The notes: a model not told the origin generated them from the letters alone. A stretch of 64,000 nt of DNA from Pseudorhodobacter wandonensis (GCF_001202035.1 NZ_LGHT01000044.1:248001-312000); one strand, 5' to 3'; numbered from the stretch's first letter, positions 1 to 8,715 are shown. A program made the numbers and translations.

Positions 1-62
1 AACATATCGCCCAGCTGTTTGAACTGGCCAAGGTTGGCACGCAGGTCAAACTGATTTGACAT
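1..62 (-). CDS. 5' end of an unidentified gene, cut by the window start
   Basis: An ATG on the minus strand at 62-60 opens a frame that stays open to the window edge and begins MSNQFDLRANLGQFKQLGD. It starts 18 bases after the stop codon of the universal stress protein gene, so the two probably share a transcript. Only about 20 residues are visible and I do not recognise the family. Confidence 0.4.
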   Translation of the reverse strand, partial: MSNQFDLRANLGQFKQLGDM

Positions 63-80
63 GGCTTGAAGGGGCGGCGA

Positions 81-536
81 TCAGGTGATCTTTTCCAGCC
101 GCTCTTTTGACATATCACCCGGCACAATTGTAATCGGCACGGGCAAACCGCCGGAGTTGCGGCTGAGTTGGGTGACAAGCGGGCCGGGGCCGGACTTATC
201 ATTTCCGGCGCCCAGTACCAGAATCCCGACTTCGGGGTCATCACGCACTTGCGCCAAAATCTCGGTCAAGGGGTCACCCTCGCGGATCACCAATTCGGGA
301 TTCACCCCTTGCTTGTCGCGCATCCATTTTGCGAATACCTCAAAATGCGCCTCGATCCGCTCACGCGCTTCGGCACGCATAAGATCGGCGACACCCATCC
401 AGTGCTGATACTCTTCTGGCGGGATAACCGACAAAATTTGTACCCCGGCCCCGGTATGTGCCGCCCGCAACGCTGCAAAGCGCATTGCGTTCAGACATTC
501 GCGGCTGTCATCCAGCACCACCATAAACTTGCGCAT
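81..536 (-). CDS. Universal stress protein (UspA family)
   Basis: A 151-residue cytoplasmic protein of the UspA fold. It opens with the usual first beta strand (RKFMVVLDDSRE, with the acidic residues that sit by the nucleotide in ATP-binding Usps) and ends with a glycine-rich stretch (LVLGAGNDKSGPGPLV, then a Pro-rich ITIVPG strand). The glycine motif resembles the ATP-binding loop but is not the textbook G-2X-G-9X-G(S/T) spacing. Usps modulate survival under starvation or redox stress; the target here is unknown. I chose the second of two adjacent ATGs because a GGGGGA ribosome site lies five bases before it. The frame continues upstream to 590, but those residues do not look like family sequence. 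Confidence 0.85.
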   Translation of the reverse strand: MRKFMVVLDDSRECLNAMRFAALRAAHTGAGVQILSVIPPEEYQHWMGVADLMRAEARERIEAHFEVFAKWMRDKQGVNPELVIREGDPLTEILAQVRDDPEVGILVLGAGNDKSGPGPLVTQLSRNSGGLPVPITIVPGDMSKERLEKIT

Positions 537-846
537 CATATCCCCCGCATTTCTGCGCAGATCATGGCGCATCTGCCCCCTTGCTGGCAAGCCTTACCCT
601 TGGGAAACCAGACAACGGCAAACTTATGCCATCCGCTTGCGCCGCATCATTTATAATTGCGGCTTAGGTGCGAAAGACATTCGCCACCGCGATCCTAATA
701 GTATACGCATCAGCCATTCTGGCGCCGAGCCGAGATCACCCATTTAAGCCTCACCAACATGATGGATTGTCCGGTCACTAGCGCGCATTCGCCGCAGGTT
801 GGGAAAACCACACCACTGAATTATATCGCGACATGATAGCGCCTTG
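537..846. other. Intergenic region, no gene seen
   Basis: About 310 bases between the stress-protein start and the end of the aminotransferase gene, both on the minus strand. I see no credible reading frame and no strong terminator. A TATAAAT on the minus strand near 652-646 could serve as a -10 element for the stress protein, but its -35 partner is weak. Confidence 0.3.
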
Positions 847-1713
847 TTATGTGCCAGTGCTATGCGCCCAATCCCAATACAAACTCCGCGCGCGCCGTGT
901 CACAGGGCCGATGCCGTATTCTGTGCCGTCAAAGGCACGAACCGGCGTTACCTTGGCAAAGTTGCCGGATAAAAACACCTCGTCCGCAGCATGGAAATCG
1001 TCAAATGTCAGCACGGTTTCCACCACTTCAACCCCGTCACCCCGCAGGTTGGCAATGTGCCGTGCCCGCGTGATGCCAGATAAGAACGTACCATTGGCAA
1101 TCGGGGTGAACACCACACCATCGCGTACCATAAACACATTGGCAGTTGCCGTTTCAGCCACATTGCCCATTGCGTCAGCGACCAAAGCATTGCCAAAACC
1201 TTTGGACTTTGCCTCAACCAGCATCCGCGCGTTATTGGGGTACAGGCACCCTGCTTTGGCATTGCAAACGTTATCCTCCAATACCGGCCTGCGAAACCGC
1301 GTGCGCGTCAGTGTGGTCGCGGCCTCTGGGTCCGGCATAACCACCTCTTCCAGTGCCATCGCAAAGCCTGTCGCCCCGATCTTTGGCGCAACCCCCAAAT
1401 CCGACCCGTCCAGCGCCCAATACATCGGCCGCACATAGACCGCTTGCCCTGCACCATAGGCCCGCAACCCGTCGCGTGCGATCGCCTCCATCTCGGCCGC
1501 AGTCATCGTCGGCGTGATCATCAACGCTTCGGCAGATGCATTGGCCCGCGCACAATGTTTGGCCAAATCCGGCACCACGCCATCAAACTGCCGCGCGCCG
1601 TCAAAGACGGACGAGCCTTGCCAGATTCCATGGTCCGAGGCCCGCATTACCGGCACATCACCGTCATGCCATTTGCCGTCAAAATAAGTGCGGATATTGG
1701 TCCCAAACGCCAT
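847..1713 (-). CDS. ilvE: Branched-chain-type aminotransferase (class IV PLP enzyme)
   Basis: A 288-residue fold-type IV aminotransferase. The PLP-binding lysine is Lys153 in the NAKAGCLYPNNARM motif, and the ETATANVF motif with its conserved Glu187 binds the cofactor pyridine nitrogen, as in branched-chain and D-amino-acid aminotransferases. Length and motif spacing fit the bacterial branched-chain group, which interconverts Leu, Ile and Val with their 2-oxo acids using 2-oxoglutarate. It stands alone with no ilv or leu neighbours, so a different amino donor (for example a D-amino acid or 4-amino-4-deoxychorismate) cannot be excluded. The start matches family N-termini (an FDGKWHDGD-like opening). 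Confidence 0.8.
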   Translation of the reverse strand: MAFGTNIRTYFDGKWHDGDVPVMRASDHGIWQGSSVFDGARQFDGVVPDLAKHCARANASAEALMITPTMTAAEMEAIARDGLRAYGAGQAVYVRPMYWALDGSDLGVAPKIGATGFAMALEEVVMPDPEAATTLTRTRFRRPVLEDNVCNAKAGCLYPNNARMLVEAKSKGFGNALVADAMGNVAETATANVFMVRDGVVFTPIANGTFLSGITRARHIANLRGDGVEVVETVLTFDDFHAADEVFLSGNFAKVTPVRAFDGTEYGIGPVTRRARSLYWDWAHSTGT

Positions 1714-1922
1714 CGGATCGCCTTTCTTGCATTTCGCCGCAGGTTAACCCCTGCGCCTGTTCAGGGTCCAGCCTTTCTCGCAATCATCTGGTCCGCAGGC
1801 CATTTTGTCACGGTCCGACCTGTGCATTTCTCTTAAATGCAACATCCCGGATATTTCTAAAGCCTTCCTCTTTTGCTGTGTTCAACTTCGTATACGCTCC
1901 CCTTAACGAGCAGGAGAAAAAA

Positions 1923-2228
1923 ATGCCCAAAGGCACCACATCATTCGACAACGCGATAGAGGTCGGATTAATGACGATAGAGGCTTTCAGCGTCATTCAA
2001 ATGCGCCTTATGGGAATGGCAGGCCTGTGGCCGGTCAGCCCGAATGAGAACGCCCAAATGGTCACCGAAAAGCTGGAAGCGATCTTTAGATCGACAGCCG
2101 ATGCTGGTCAGGCCACCCTGCGTGGCGGTTCTCCTGATGAAATCGCAGCCGCTGCAATCGCCCCCATCCGCAACGCTACCCGCGCCAATTCGGAACGGCT
2201 TGGCAATAATGCCCTGAAACGGGGTTAA
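1923..2228 (+). CDS. Small helical protein of the Rhodobacteraceae 'antifreeze protein type I' annotation family
   Basis: A 101-residue protein without signal peptide or membrane segment. A good ribosome site (AGGAG, 1912-1916) precedes the ATG. The sequence is predicted helical, with an early amphipathic stretch (TIEAFSVIQMRLMGMAGLW), a conserved-looking SPNENAQMVTEK segment and a C-terminal PIRNATRANSERL helix. I recognise this layout from small proteins that automatic annotation of this family calls antifreeze protein. That name rests on low-complexity alanine helices and is unlikely to describe function; phasin-like or polyester-granule roles are possible. It is monocistronic and converges with the Hsp70-like gene. 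Confidence 0.65.
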   Translation: MPKGTTSFDNAIEVGLMTIEAFSVIQMRLMGMAGLWPVSPNENAQMVTEKLEAIFRSTADAGQATLRGGSPDEIAAAAIAPIRNATRANSERLGNNALKRG

Positions 2229-2274
2229 CCGGCGCTCACGCTCCGCACATCATCTATCCTTAAATATCCCCGCC

Positions 2275-2291
2275 GGAGGCTCTGCCCCTCC
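2275..2291. terminator. GGAGG/CCTCC hairpin between convergent genes
   Basis: A short GC-rich stem (GGAGG 2275-2279, CCTCC 2287-2291) with a CTCTG-type loop. It lies between the converging small helical protein gene and the Hsp70-like gene and could end transcription from either side. There is no clear T tract. Confidence 0.4.
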
Positions 2292-2302
2292 AACCTGTGC
2301 GA

Positions 2303-3559
2303 TCATGCAAAACGTCGTGCGGCATCCAAGGCAAGCCCCGTACCAACGCTGCCCAGCAAATCGCCGGTGGCAATGCGCACCCCCGGCAAACAATCGCAAA
2401 CTGCGTTTTGCACTACTGGCAAGCTGGATGACCCGCCTGTCATAAACACGGTCCCGATCTGCGCCGCCTCAATACCGGCCTGCGCCAGCACCACGGCAAT
2501 CGCTTCGACAATCCGCGTCACCGGCTTTTGCACCACTGCATCCAGCATTCCGCGGCTTGCACCGGTGTCCACGCCAATAAACTCGGCCAGCCTGATCGGT
2601 GTGGCCAGCGTGTCGGTCAGCTCAATCTTGGCCGCTTCAACGGCCATCGCAATGGAATGGCCGCTGCGATTCTCGATCACGCGGATCAGGCGGTCAATCA
2701 GTTCGGGTTGGTCGGCGTCAAAGCGGATTTCCTTCATGTCGGTCAGCGCCCGTCCGGCATAGACTTGGTTGATCCGGTGCCAGGTCGCCAGATCATGGTA
2801 ATAATGCAGCGGCATCGGCGTCTTGCCATTGTTGATCATCGATCCAAGGCCAAGGGCAGGCATCACTTGGGCCAGCGACAACAGCCGGTCAAAATCGGTC
2901 CCGCCTACGCGGATACCATGGCTTGCCAAAATATCACCGTCACGGTCTCGCTTGTTGCGCCCCTCGGGCGACACTTTCAATATTGAAAAATCCGAGGTCC
3001 CGCCGCCGATATCGACAATCAGCACCAACTCCTCGGCTTGCACGCTTGCCTCATAGTGCAGGGCTGCGGCGATCGGCTCGTATTGAAAATCGACATGCAC
3101 AAAGCCATTGGAAATTGCGATGCGTTCCAACACATCTTGCGCGGCTTGGTCGCCCTCGGGGTCATAATCGACAAAATGCACGGGTCGCCCCAGCACTGCA
3201 TGGCGGGTTCCGGGTTGCACCTCGTCCAGCTTGTCGCGCAAATGCCCGAAAAATCGCCCCAAGATATCGGTAAACGCCAAGGCACGGTTGCCGACGCGGG
3301 TTTTCTCATGGATCAACTGCGACCCCAGCGTCGATTTCAACCCGCGCATCAAGCGCCCGTCCCAGCCCTCGGTATAGGCGGCAATCGCGGCGCGGCCAAA
3401 CTCGGGCGGGGCGCCCTCGCTATCCCAAAACACCGCCGAGGGAATGGTCAAGGCCGCCCCCTCTAGCGGGATCAAACGTGACGCGCCGTCAACCAGAATG
3501 GAAACGGTCGAATTCGACGTCCCGAAATCGATGCCACAAACCTGCGCTGCTTTTGCCAT
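2303..3559 (-). CDS. Hsp70-family protein, YegD-like
   Basis: A 418-residue actin/Hsp70-fold ATPase. The phosphate-1 loop is GIDFGTSNSTVS near the N-terminus, the phosphate-2 loop is VDIGGGTSDFSIL in the middle, and the adenosine motif MTGGSSSLPVV is near the C-terminus. DnaK has about 640 residues; this protein lacks the beta-sandwich and lid, so it cannot be a canonical substrate-binding chaperone and matches the YegD group, whose role is unclear. No DnaJ or GrpE gene lies nearby. It is the last gene before a convergent neighbour and its own upstream gene (VOC protein) is 73 bases away on the same strand, so co-transcription is possible. Confidence 0.85.
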   Translation of the reverse strand: MAKAAQVCGIDFGTSNSTVSILVDGASRLIPLEGAALTIPSAVFWDSEGAPPEFGRAAIAAYTEGWDGRLMRGLKSTLGSQLIHEKTRVGNRALAFTDILGRFFGHLRDKLDEVQPGTRHAVLGRPVHFVDYDPEGDQAAQDVLERIAISNGFVHVDFQYEPIAAALHYEASVQAEELVLIVDIGGGTSDFSILKVSPEGRNKRDRDGDILASHGIRVGGTDFDRLLSLAQVMPALGLGSMINNGKTPMPLHYYHDLATWHRINQVYAGRALTDMKEIRFDADQPELIDRLIRVIENRSGHSIAMAVEAAKIELTDTLATPIRLAEFIGVDTGASRGMLDAVVQKPVTRIVEAIAVVLAQAGIEAAQIGTVFMTGGSSSLPVVQNAVCDCLPGVRIATGDLLGSVGTGLALDAARRFA

Positions 3560-3632
3560 CCGGGCCCCACTGACGTATGAAAGTCACCCGAGTTACGGGC
3601 AATTCGCGCCCGTGTAAAGCGGTGTCTGACCC

Positions 3633-4130
3633 TTAGGGCGCTTCGGCCAAAAGCGCCTGCAAATCCAGCCGCATATTGCCCATTTTCAACGCGCCTTTGG
3701 CATCGCGTGGCCATTCGTCACGCGGGCGGTCGCGGTACAGCTCTACGCCGTTGTCGTCAGGGTCACGCAAATAGATCGCCTCTGACACCCCATGATCGGC
3801 TGCGCCGTCCAACGCAATCCCCGCCGCCAAAACCCGTTTCAACACCGCCGCAAGACTGGCTCGATCGGGCAGCAAAATCGCGGTGTGGTACAGGCCCGTA
3901 TGGCCGCGCGGGGCAGGGTGGCCCCCCAGGCTTTCCCAAGTGTTCAGTGCGATATGGTGATGATACCCGCCCGCCCCCAAAAACACCGCTTGATCGCCAT
4001 AACGCTGCTGCACTTCAAACCCCAGAACATCGCGGTAAAACGCCAGCGCGCGGTCAAGGTCTGCTACCTTCAAGTGTACATGGCCGATCATGGTGTTTGG
4101 CGGCAATGCGGTGGAACCTGTATCGGGCAT
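3633..4130 (-). CDS. VOC-family protein (glyoxalase/extradiol dioxygenase fold)
   Basis: A 165-residue vicinal-oxygen-chelate protein. Possible metal ligands are in GHVHLKV near residue 17, in the YHHHIALNTW stretch, and in a C-terminal NGVELYRDRP glutamate. This arrangement matches the catechol-2,3-dioxygenase-like CatE subgroup more than lactoylglutathione lyase. The substrate cannot be read from sequence. The likely start follows from the MPDTGSTALPPN lead, which places the first beta strand at residue 15. Confidence 0.8.
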   Translation of the reverse strand: MPDTGSTALPPNTMIGHVHLKVADLDRALAFYRDVLGFEVQQRYGDQAVFLGAGGYHHHIALNTWESLGGHPAPRGHTGLYHTAILLPDRASLAAVLKRVLAAGIALDGAADHGVSEAIYLRDPDDNGVELYRDRPRDEWPRDAKGALKMGNMRLDLQALLAEAP

Positions 4131-4220
4131 TTCGGTACTCCTACCAATCGATACCCTGTTCTATCCGATCCACCCGCCCGCAATAACCCCGTGCCGCGCA
4201 CAGCATCTCTGCAGAATTGC

Positions 4221-4258
4221 AAAAAAAACGCCCTTTCCCATGACAGTGGAAAAGGGCG
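4221..4258 (-). terminator. Intrinsic terminator
   Basis: On the minus strand CGCCCTTTTCC and GGAAAGGGCG form a stem of about 10 base pairs (4258-4229), followed directly by eight T residues (4228-4221). It is oriented for a transcript coming from the trpS side. Confidence 0.75.
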
Positions 4259-4390
4259 CAAAACCAGATTTGGCAAACCCGGCTGGATAGGCCGGTTCCT
4301 TGGGGAATAAGGCCGCCAAATTAACAACAACTACAGCCGTAGTGCCAAAAAAGGGAGCCAACACTGGCCGTAGGTACACTTCGCAATGTG
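4221..4390 (-). ncRNA. Candidate structured small RNA downstream of trpS
   Basis: The 460-base gap between the VOC gene and trpS holds no convincing gene but shows RNA-like structure on the minus strand. A long imperfect hairpin pairs 4362-4373 with 4331-4344 (CUACGGCCAGUG with CACUACGGCUGUAG, with a G-U pair and a small bulge). A strong intrinsic terminator follows at 4258-4221. An upstream hairpin at 4425-4452 would separate it from the trpS transcript. A weak promoter (TTGTCG, 17 bases, CACATT) lies just upstream, near 4413-4384. The 5' end is a guess. It does not look like tmRNA, SRP RNA or RNase P RNA to me; 6S RNA is possible by size. Confidence 0.4.
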
Positions 4391-4424
4391 CTAACCAAAT
4401 CACATCGCGACAAACATAAAATTA

Positions 4425-4452
4425 CCTCCGGGCCCAAGGACAGACCCGGAGG
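4425..4452 (-). terminator. Probable trpS terminator
   Basis: A perfect 8-base-pair stem (CCTCCGGG 4425-4432 with CCCGGAGG 4445-4452) about 140 bases after the trpS stop. On the minus strand it is followed by TAATTTTATG, a moderate T-rich tail. Confidence 0.5.
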
Positions 4453-4590
4453 CGAAACATTGTTAGCTCTACCTGCTTGCGCAGGGGGGACCGAGCCAAC
4501 ACGGCCCAAAATTTGCCGCACCCCGATTCTGTCAGCCCCGCGCCCCCTGTGCTGTTACCTTGGTTACAGCGCAGAGAATATTTTTGGCAT

Positions 4591-5634
4591 TCAGCCTTTG
4601 CGCGACCGGATCATGCCTACAATGTCATAAACCTCATCCACAATCGGGCGGGCAATGGCATCGGCGCGCACCGCACCTTCGCCCAAAATCCGGTCAATCT
4701 CGGCGGTGTCTTGCATCAGGCGGTTCATTTCGGTGGTAATCGGCCCCATCACCGACACGGCCAAATCGGCCAGCGCCGGCTTAAAGCTGCCAAACTGCGC
4801 GCCGGCATGTTCCCGTATCACATCTTCCGCGCTCATCCCCGCCAGCGCGGCGTAGATATTCACCAAATTTCGCGCTTCGGGCCGGTCTTTCAGGCCCTCC
4901 AGGTCGCTTGGCAAAGGCTCGGAATCCGTCTTGGCCTTTTTGATCTTTTTCGCGATCATATCGGCGTCATCGGTCAGGTTAATCCGGCTTTGGTCAGACG
5001 GATCGGATTTTGACATCTTTTTGGTGCCATCGCGCAGGCTCATCACCCGCGTTGCGGCGCCTTCAATCACCGGTTCGGTGATCGGGAAAAAATCAACGCC
5101 GAAATCATTGTTAAACTTGGCCGCAATGTCGCGGCACAGTTCCAGATGCTGCTTTTGGTCCTCACCCACCGGTACATGCGTCGCCTTATAGGCCAGAATG
5201 TCGGCCGCCATCAGCGCGGGGTAAGCAAACAGCCCCAAAGACACGTTTTCCGAATTCTTGCCGGCCTTATCCTTGAACTGCGTCATCCGGCTCATCCAGC
5301 CCATCCGCGCCACGCAGTTGAAAATCCATGCCAGTTCGGCATGTGCCGTCACTTGGCTTTGGTTGAACAGGATCGATCGTGCAGGGTCCACACCCGAGGC
5401 AATAAACCCTGCCGCCGCCTCACGCGTTTGCTGGCGCAGCTTTACCGGGTCTTGCCACACCGTAATCGCATGCATATCGACAAGGCAGTAAACCGTTTCA
5501 ATTCCCTCATCCTGCTTTTCTGCAAACCGTTTTAGCGCGCCAAGGTAGTTGCCCAGCGTCAACCCACCCGAAGGCTGGATCCCCGAGAAAATGCGTGTCG
5601 GAAAGGCATGAGGCGTTTGGACCGGCTCGGCCAT
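4591..5634 (-). CDS. trpS: Tryptophan--tRNA ligase
   Basis: A 347-residue class Ic aminoacyl-tRNA synthetase. The HIGH-like signature appears as [12 protein letters not shown] at about residues 20-31, and the KMSKS loop as [11 protein letters not shown] at about residue 208. Size matches bacterial TrpRS (about 330-350 residues). It charges tRNA-Trp in the cytoplasm. It is monocistronic, with a hairpin terminator about 140 bases downstream, and a divergent rhomboid-like gene starts 89 bases upstream. Confidence 0.96.
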   Translation of the reverse strand: MAEPVQTPHAFPTRIFSGIQPSGGLTLGNYLGALKRFAEKQDEGIETVYCLVDMHAITVWQDPVKLRQQTREAAAGFIASGVDPARSILFNQSQVTAHAELAWIFNCVARMGWMSRMTQFKDKAGKNSENVSLGLFAYPALMAADILAYKATHVPVGEDQKQHLELCRDIAAKFNNDFGVDFFPITEPVIEGAATRVMSLRDGTKKMSKSDPSDQSRINLTDDADMIAKKIKKAKTDSEPLPSDLEGLKDRPEARNLVNIYAALAGMSAEDVIREHAGAQFGSFKPALADLAVSVMGPITTEMNRLMQDTAEIDRILGEGAVRADAIARPIVDEVYDIVGMIRSRKG

Positions 5635-5722
5635 AAGGAATACTCCATCTGGAAATTACGTTCCGACTGGCTTACCCTTGCCGCAAAGGGGCGTCAATCA
5701 GACCCCGAGTATAAGAGGCACG

Positions 5723-6409
5723 ATGCAAACTGATCATAACGCCGCCCCGCTAAACCCGCTGCCCGCCGTCATCTGGCTGCTGGCCCTGCCAATCATTGCA
5801 ATGGAACTGGTGCTCAGCCTTGCCTCGGCCGGCGTTGTCGGTGGTGCCACAGGTATCGGCTGGCGTCAGGACGCCGTGCAGCGCTTTGCCTTCTCGCCCG
5901 ATTTCATGCGCCAGATGATCGAAACCAACTATTACCCGCCCGAGCATCTGCTGCGCCTTGTCAGCTACCCGATTGTTCACCTTAACTTTACCCACGCTTT
6001 GTTCGTCGTGGTATTCCTGCTGGCACTTGGCAAGATGGTGGGTGAGGTTTTCAAACCTTGGGCCGTGTTGGTCGTATTCTTCGGCGCATCGCTTGCAGGC
6101 GCCCTAACCTACACCGCCTTGCCCTTCATCCACATCCCCCTGATCGGCGGCTACCCCCCCGTCTACGGGCTTATCGGCGCATTCACCTTTTTGCTGTGGA
6201 CCAACCTCGCAGGCACCGGCAGCAGCCAATACCGCGCCTTCTCGCTGATCGGCATGTTGATGGGTATTCAATTGCTGTTCGGCGTGCTGTTCGGCGGCGG
6301 CTGGGATTGGGTCGCCGAACTTGCAGGGTTCTTTACAGGGTTTTTCCTGTCATTCGTCGTCAGCCCCGGCGGCTGGGCACGGGTAAGGCAGAAGATACGG
6401 GAACGCTGA
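5723..6409 (+). CDS. Rhomboid-like membrane protein, catalytic serine motif apparently lost
   Basis: A 228-residue polytopic membrane protein with about six hydrophobic segments. The HLNFTHALFVVV segment corresponds to the second helix of rhomboids, which carries conserved His residues. The position that should read GxSG in helix 4 reads PVYGLIGAFTFLL, so the nucleophilic serine is not visible. Rhomboid proteases cleave transmembrane helices; this one may be an inactive homologue (iRhom or derlin-like role). I placed the start at the ATG at 5723, preceded by AAGAGG four bases upstream, rather than the earlier in-frame codon at 5678. Confidence 0.75.
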   Translation: MQTDHNAAPLNPLPAVIWLLALPIIAMELVLSLASAGVVGGATGIGWRQDAVQRFAFSPDFMRQMIETNYYPPEHLLRLVSYPIVHLNFTHALFVVVFLLALGKMVGEVFKPWAVLVVFFGASLAGALTYTALPFIHIPLIGGYPPVYGLIGAFTFLLWTNLAGTGSSQYRAFSLIGMLMGIQLLFGVLFGGGWDWVAELAGFFTGFFLSFVVSPGGWARVRQKIRER

Positions 6410-6443
6410 GGGGCGGCCCGTTTGACTGCTAAGTGCCCGCGCC

Positions 6444-7334
6444 CTACAGCAGTCTGGCAGGAACCTGGACTGCATGGCCCCATTCGCGTGGCGACTGACC
6501 ATACAGGCGCTTGAATTCGCGGCTGAACTGCGACGTGCTGGCATAGCCCACGTCCCATGCCGCCTCGTTCACGGTCTTGCCTTCGGCGATCCTCATCGCG
6601 GCGTTGTTCAATCGCATCGATTTGATGAACTGGATCGGCGACATCGTCGTAGCTTCTTTGAACCGCCGGTGAAACACTGCGCGGCTCATGCCGATGTGGT
6701 TGGCCATATCGTCGATGGTGACAGGCTCGTTCAGGTGGGCGGACAGGTAGTCGATGGTACGTGCGATTTCGTTGCCGACGCCAAAGGCGCGGCGCGCAGC
6801 AGCCCCTGCCTCGCCATTCAGCACGGCATAGTAAAGCTCGCGCAGGCGTCCGGGCCCCAGCACTTTGGCATCCAAAGGATTGTCGAGCAGTTCCAGCAGC
6901 CGAAGCAGTGCCTGTGTAAAGCCTGTATCCCAGCCTGCCAACGCCAGTGACTGTGGTGGCATAGTGCCAGACTTGCGGGCGGTGCCGATTGCACTCTCTA
7001 TCTCAATGGCGAGGTCCCGCATCACGTGCGGCTCTAATGCAATCATGGCACCCAAGAGCGGGTTTTCGGGCGAAGCTTGCGGCGAACCCGCCTCGACCGG
7101 CAGGGTCATCGGGCAAAGCATGTATCGGCTGCTGTCATAGCGGTGGTGTTGCCCGTCCAGGACGGCCTCTTTGGTCCCGCTGACGATTGCCACGACAGTG
7201 GGCGTATACACTGCAGGCACGCAGGGTACGGGTTCGGTCACGCGGAACAGCTGCACCCCTTTCAGCGCGGTTTGCACAAGGCCAGCCTTGGGCAGGCGGC
7301 GTTCGATAAGGTGTTTTATCCGGGCTTTGCTCAT
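6444..7334 (-). CDS. AraC-family transcriptional regulator
   Basis: A 296-residue regulator. Residues about 1-190 form the cupin-like effector domain typical of the AraC N-terminal family (…VQLFRVTEPVPCVPAVYTP…). The last 100 residues hold two helix-turn-helix units (IDDMANHIGMSRAVFHRRFK, then VNEAAWDVGYASTSQFSREF). It is divergent from the SDR gene at 7497 across 162 bases and most likely controls it. The in-frame upstream start at 7391 would be a TTG; the ATG at 7334 (MSKARIKHLIERR) fits family N-termini better, although no strong ribosome site is visible. Confidence 0.88.
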   Translation of the reverse strand: MSKARIKHLIERRLPKAGLVQTALKGVQLFRVTEPVPCVPAVYTPTVVAIVSGTKEAVLDGQHHRYDSSRYMLCPMTLPVEAGSPQASPENPLLGAMIALEPHVMRDLAIEIESAIGTARKSGTMPPQSLALAGWDTGFTQALLRLLELLDNPLDAKVLGPGRLRELYYAVLNGEAGAAARRAFGVGNEIARTIDYLSAHLNEPVTIDDMANHIGMSRAVFHRRFKEATTMSPIQFIKSMRLNNAAMRIAEGKTVNEAAWDVGYASTSQFSREFKRLYGQSPREWGHAVQVPARLL

Positions 7335-7496
7335 GGCGCCAAGTTGCCAAGGAAAGTGAGGCTGTGCAACGGGGATGATACAATCAGGCAAGTATAAGCG
7401 ACAAATGCGCCTGTTTCAGATCGCTTACGAGCATTATTTGCCCTTGTAGAACATAGCGATACCAAAATAGCCAGCAGGGCTGGCAGGAAAGCGAAA

Positions 7497-8447
7497 ATGA
7501 CAGACAACACATTCGGCCCGAATGGCTGGACCCCAGAGCGCCTTGGCAACCTTACGGGCAAGACCTACCTTATCACCGGTGCGAATGCAGGTGCAGGCTT
7601 TCAAGCCGCGCGTACGCTTCTCAAAAAAAGTGCCAAAGTGGTGATGCTTAATCGCTCGGCCGCGAAATCGCAGGCAGCGGTCGTGGACCTGAAAAAAGAG
7701 TTTGGTGCCAAGTCCGATGTCAGCTTCATCCGCATGGACCTTGCTTCGCTTGCCAGTGTGCGCGATGCGGCAGCGGAAGTGCTAAAGACCGTTCCCCGGA
7801 TCGACGCCCTGATCTGCAATGCTGCCATCGCGCAAGTGCCGACCCAGAAACTTACGGTGGATGGCTTTGAAAGCATGCTGGGCACCAACCATTATGGTCA
7901 TTTTCTGCTGTGTGGCCTGCTGTTCGAACGGATCGCGGAAACGAAGGGCCGAATTGTGGTCGTTAGCAGTCTTGGCTACAATATGGGTATCAAAACGATA
8001 CAGTTCGACGACATGAACTGGGACAAAAATTACCATCAGAACAAGACCTATTCCCAAAGCAAGCTGGCGCAGATGATGTTTGCTTATGAGCTGCAGGATC
8101 GCTTGGCCGCGGCGGGCCGGACGGATGTACAGGTCTATGTTTGCCACCCCGGCTCATCCCGGACCTCGCTGATCGCAACCAGCGGCAACCTTGCGACGCG
8201 AATTTTGTTTGGCCTGATGTCTCTGTCGCCTATGGTGCAATCGGCTGAAAAAGGCGCGTGGCCTGAGGTGATGTGCGCAACCGAAACCGGCCTTCAGCAG
8301 CGGGCGCTATATGGCCCCACCGGCCGCATGGAGTTTGTTGGTCCGGTTGGCAAAGGCACTTTGCACGCGCATGCCCATGACAAGCCGGTCATGACGCGGC
8401 TTTGGGCGCTTTCCGAACAGGAAGTCGGGTTCGAGTGGAGGCCGTAA
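7497..8447 (+). CDS. SDR-family NAD(P)-dependent oxidoreductase
   Basis: A 316-residue short-chain dehydrogenase of the retinol-dehydrogenase/protochlorophyllide-reductase-like subgroup. The cofactor loop is TGANAGAGFQAARTL at about residues 26-40, the conserved ICNAA follows, and the catalytic YSQSK (Tyr-x3-Lys) is in the second half. The extra C-terminal length is typical of this subgroup. The substrate is unknown. Its divergent AraC neighbour suggests induction by a specific small molecule, probably an aldehyde or ketone. A stable GC hairpin follows the stop at 8461. Confidence 0.85.
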   Translation: MTDNTFGPNGWTPERLGNLTGKTYLITGANAGAGFQAARTLLKKSAKVVMLNRSAAKSQAAVVDLKKEFGAKSDVSFIRMDLASLASVRDAAAEVLKTVPRIDALICNAAIAQVPTQKLTVDGFESMLGTNHYGHFLLCGLLFERIAETKGRIVVVSSLGYNMGIKTIQFDDMNWDKNYHQNKTYSQSKLAQMMFAYELQDRLAAAGRTDVQVYVCHPGSSRTSLIATSGNLATRILFGLMSLSPMVQSAEKGAWPEVMCATETGLQQRALYGPTGRMEFVGPVGKGTLHAHAHDKPVMTRLWALSEQEVGFEWRP

Positions 8448-8460
8448 TAAAGGCCTCTGA

Positions 8461-8504
8461 TGCCCCCCTCGGCGCGGTTCCGAAGGGTGCCGCACCGGGG
8501 GGCA
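8461..8504 (+). terminator. GC-rich hairpin after the SDR gene
   Basis: TGCCCCCC (8461-8468) pairs perfectly with GGGGGGCA (8497-8504), starting 13 bases after the SDR stop codon. There is no T tract, so it may act with Rho or as an mRNA 3' end stabiliser. Confidence 0.45.
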
Positions 8505-8610
8505 GTCCGCGATACGCCGCGTCCAAAATGGGACGCATTTCGAACCTCAAAATCGAGAAAGACATGTAGAGGCACAGATGAGAACGTCATTGAAAAATTA
8601 ACCACGTAAA

Positions 8611-8715
8611 CGGCGACTGTTGAAACAACGGCTTCGTAGCAGCGAGGCAGACGCCAGAAGTTCCGCCAAAGACCGCTGCCCTTTGACCAGCCACCTGCGT
8701 TTTCGTCTCTGCCAA
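8611..8715 (-). pseudogene. Fragment of an SDR gene
   Basis: About 35 codons on the minus strand read like the start of a short-chain dehydrogenase (QVAGQRAAVFGGTSGVCLAA, the cofactor-binding loop with an altered G-x-G). No start, catalytic motif or remaining domain is present. It lies between the SDR hairpin and the IS5 element, in a stretch (8505-8830) where I see nothing else. It is probably a deletion remnant. Confidence 0.35.

Noticed and set aside
4161-4521. Overlapping open frames on the minus strand in the trpS-VOC gap, one ending in a cysteine-rich tail
   Set aside because: No ribosome site, no family resemblance, and the frames cross two terminator-like hairpins; structured RNA explains the region better.
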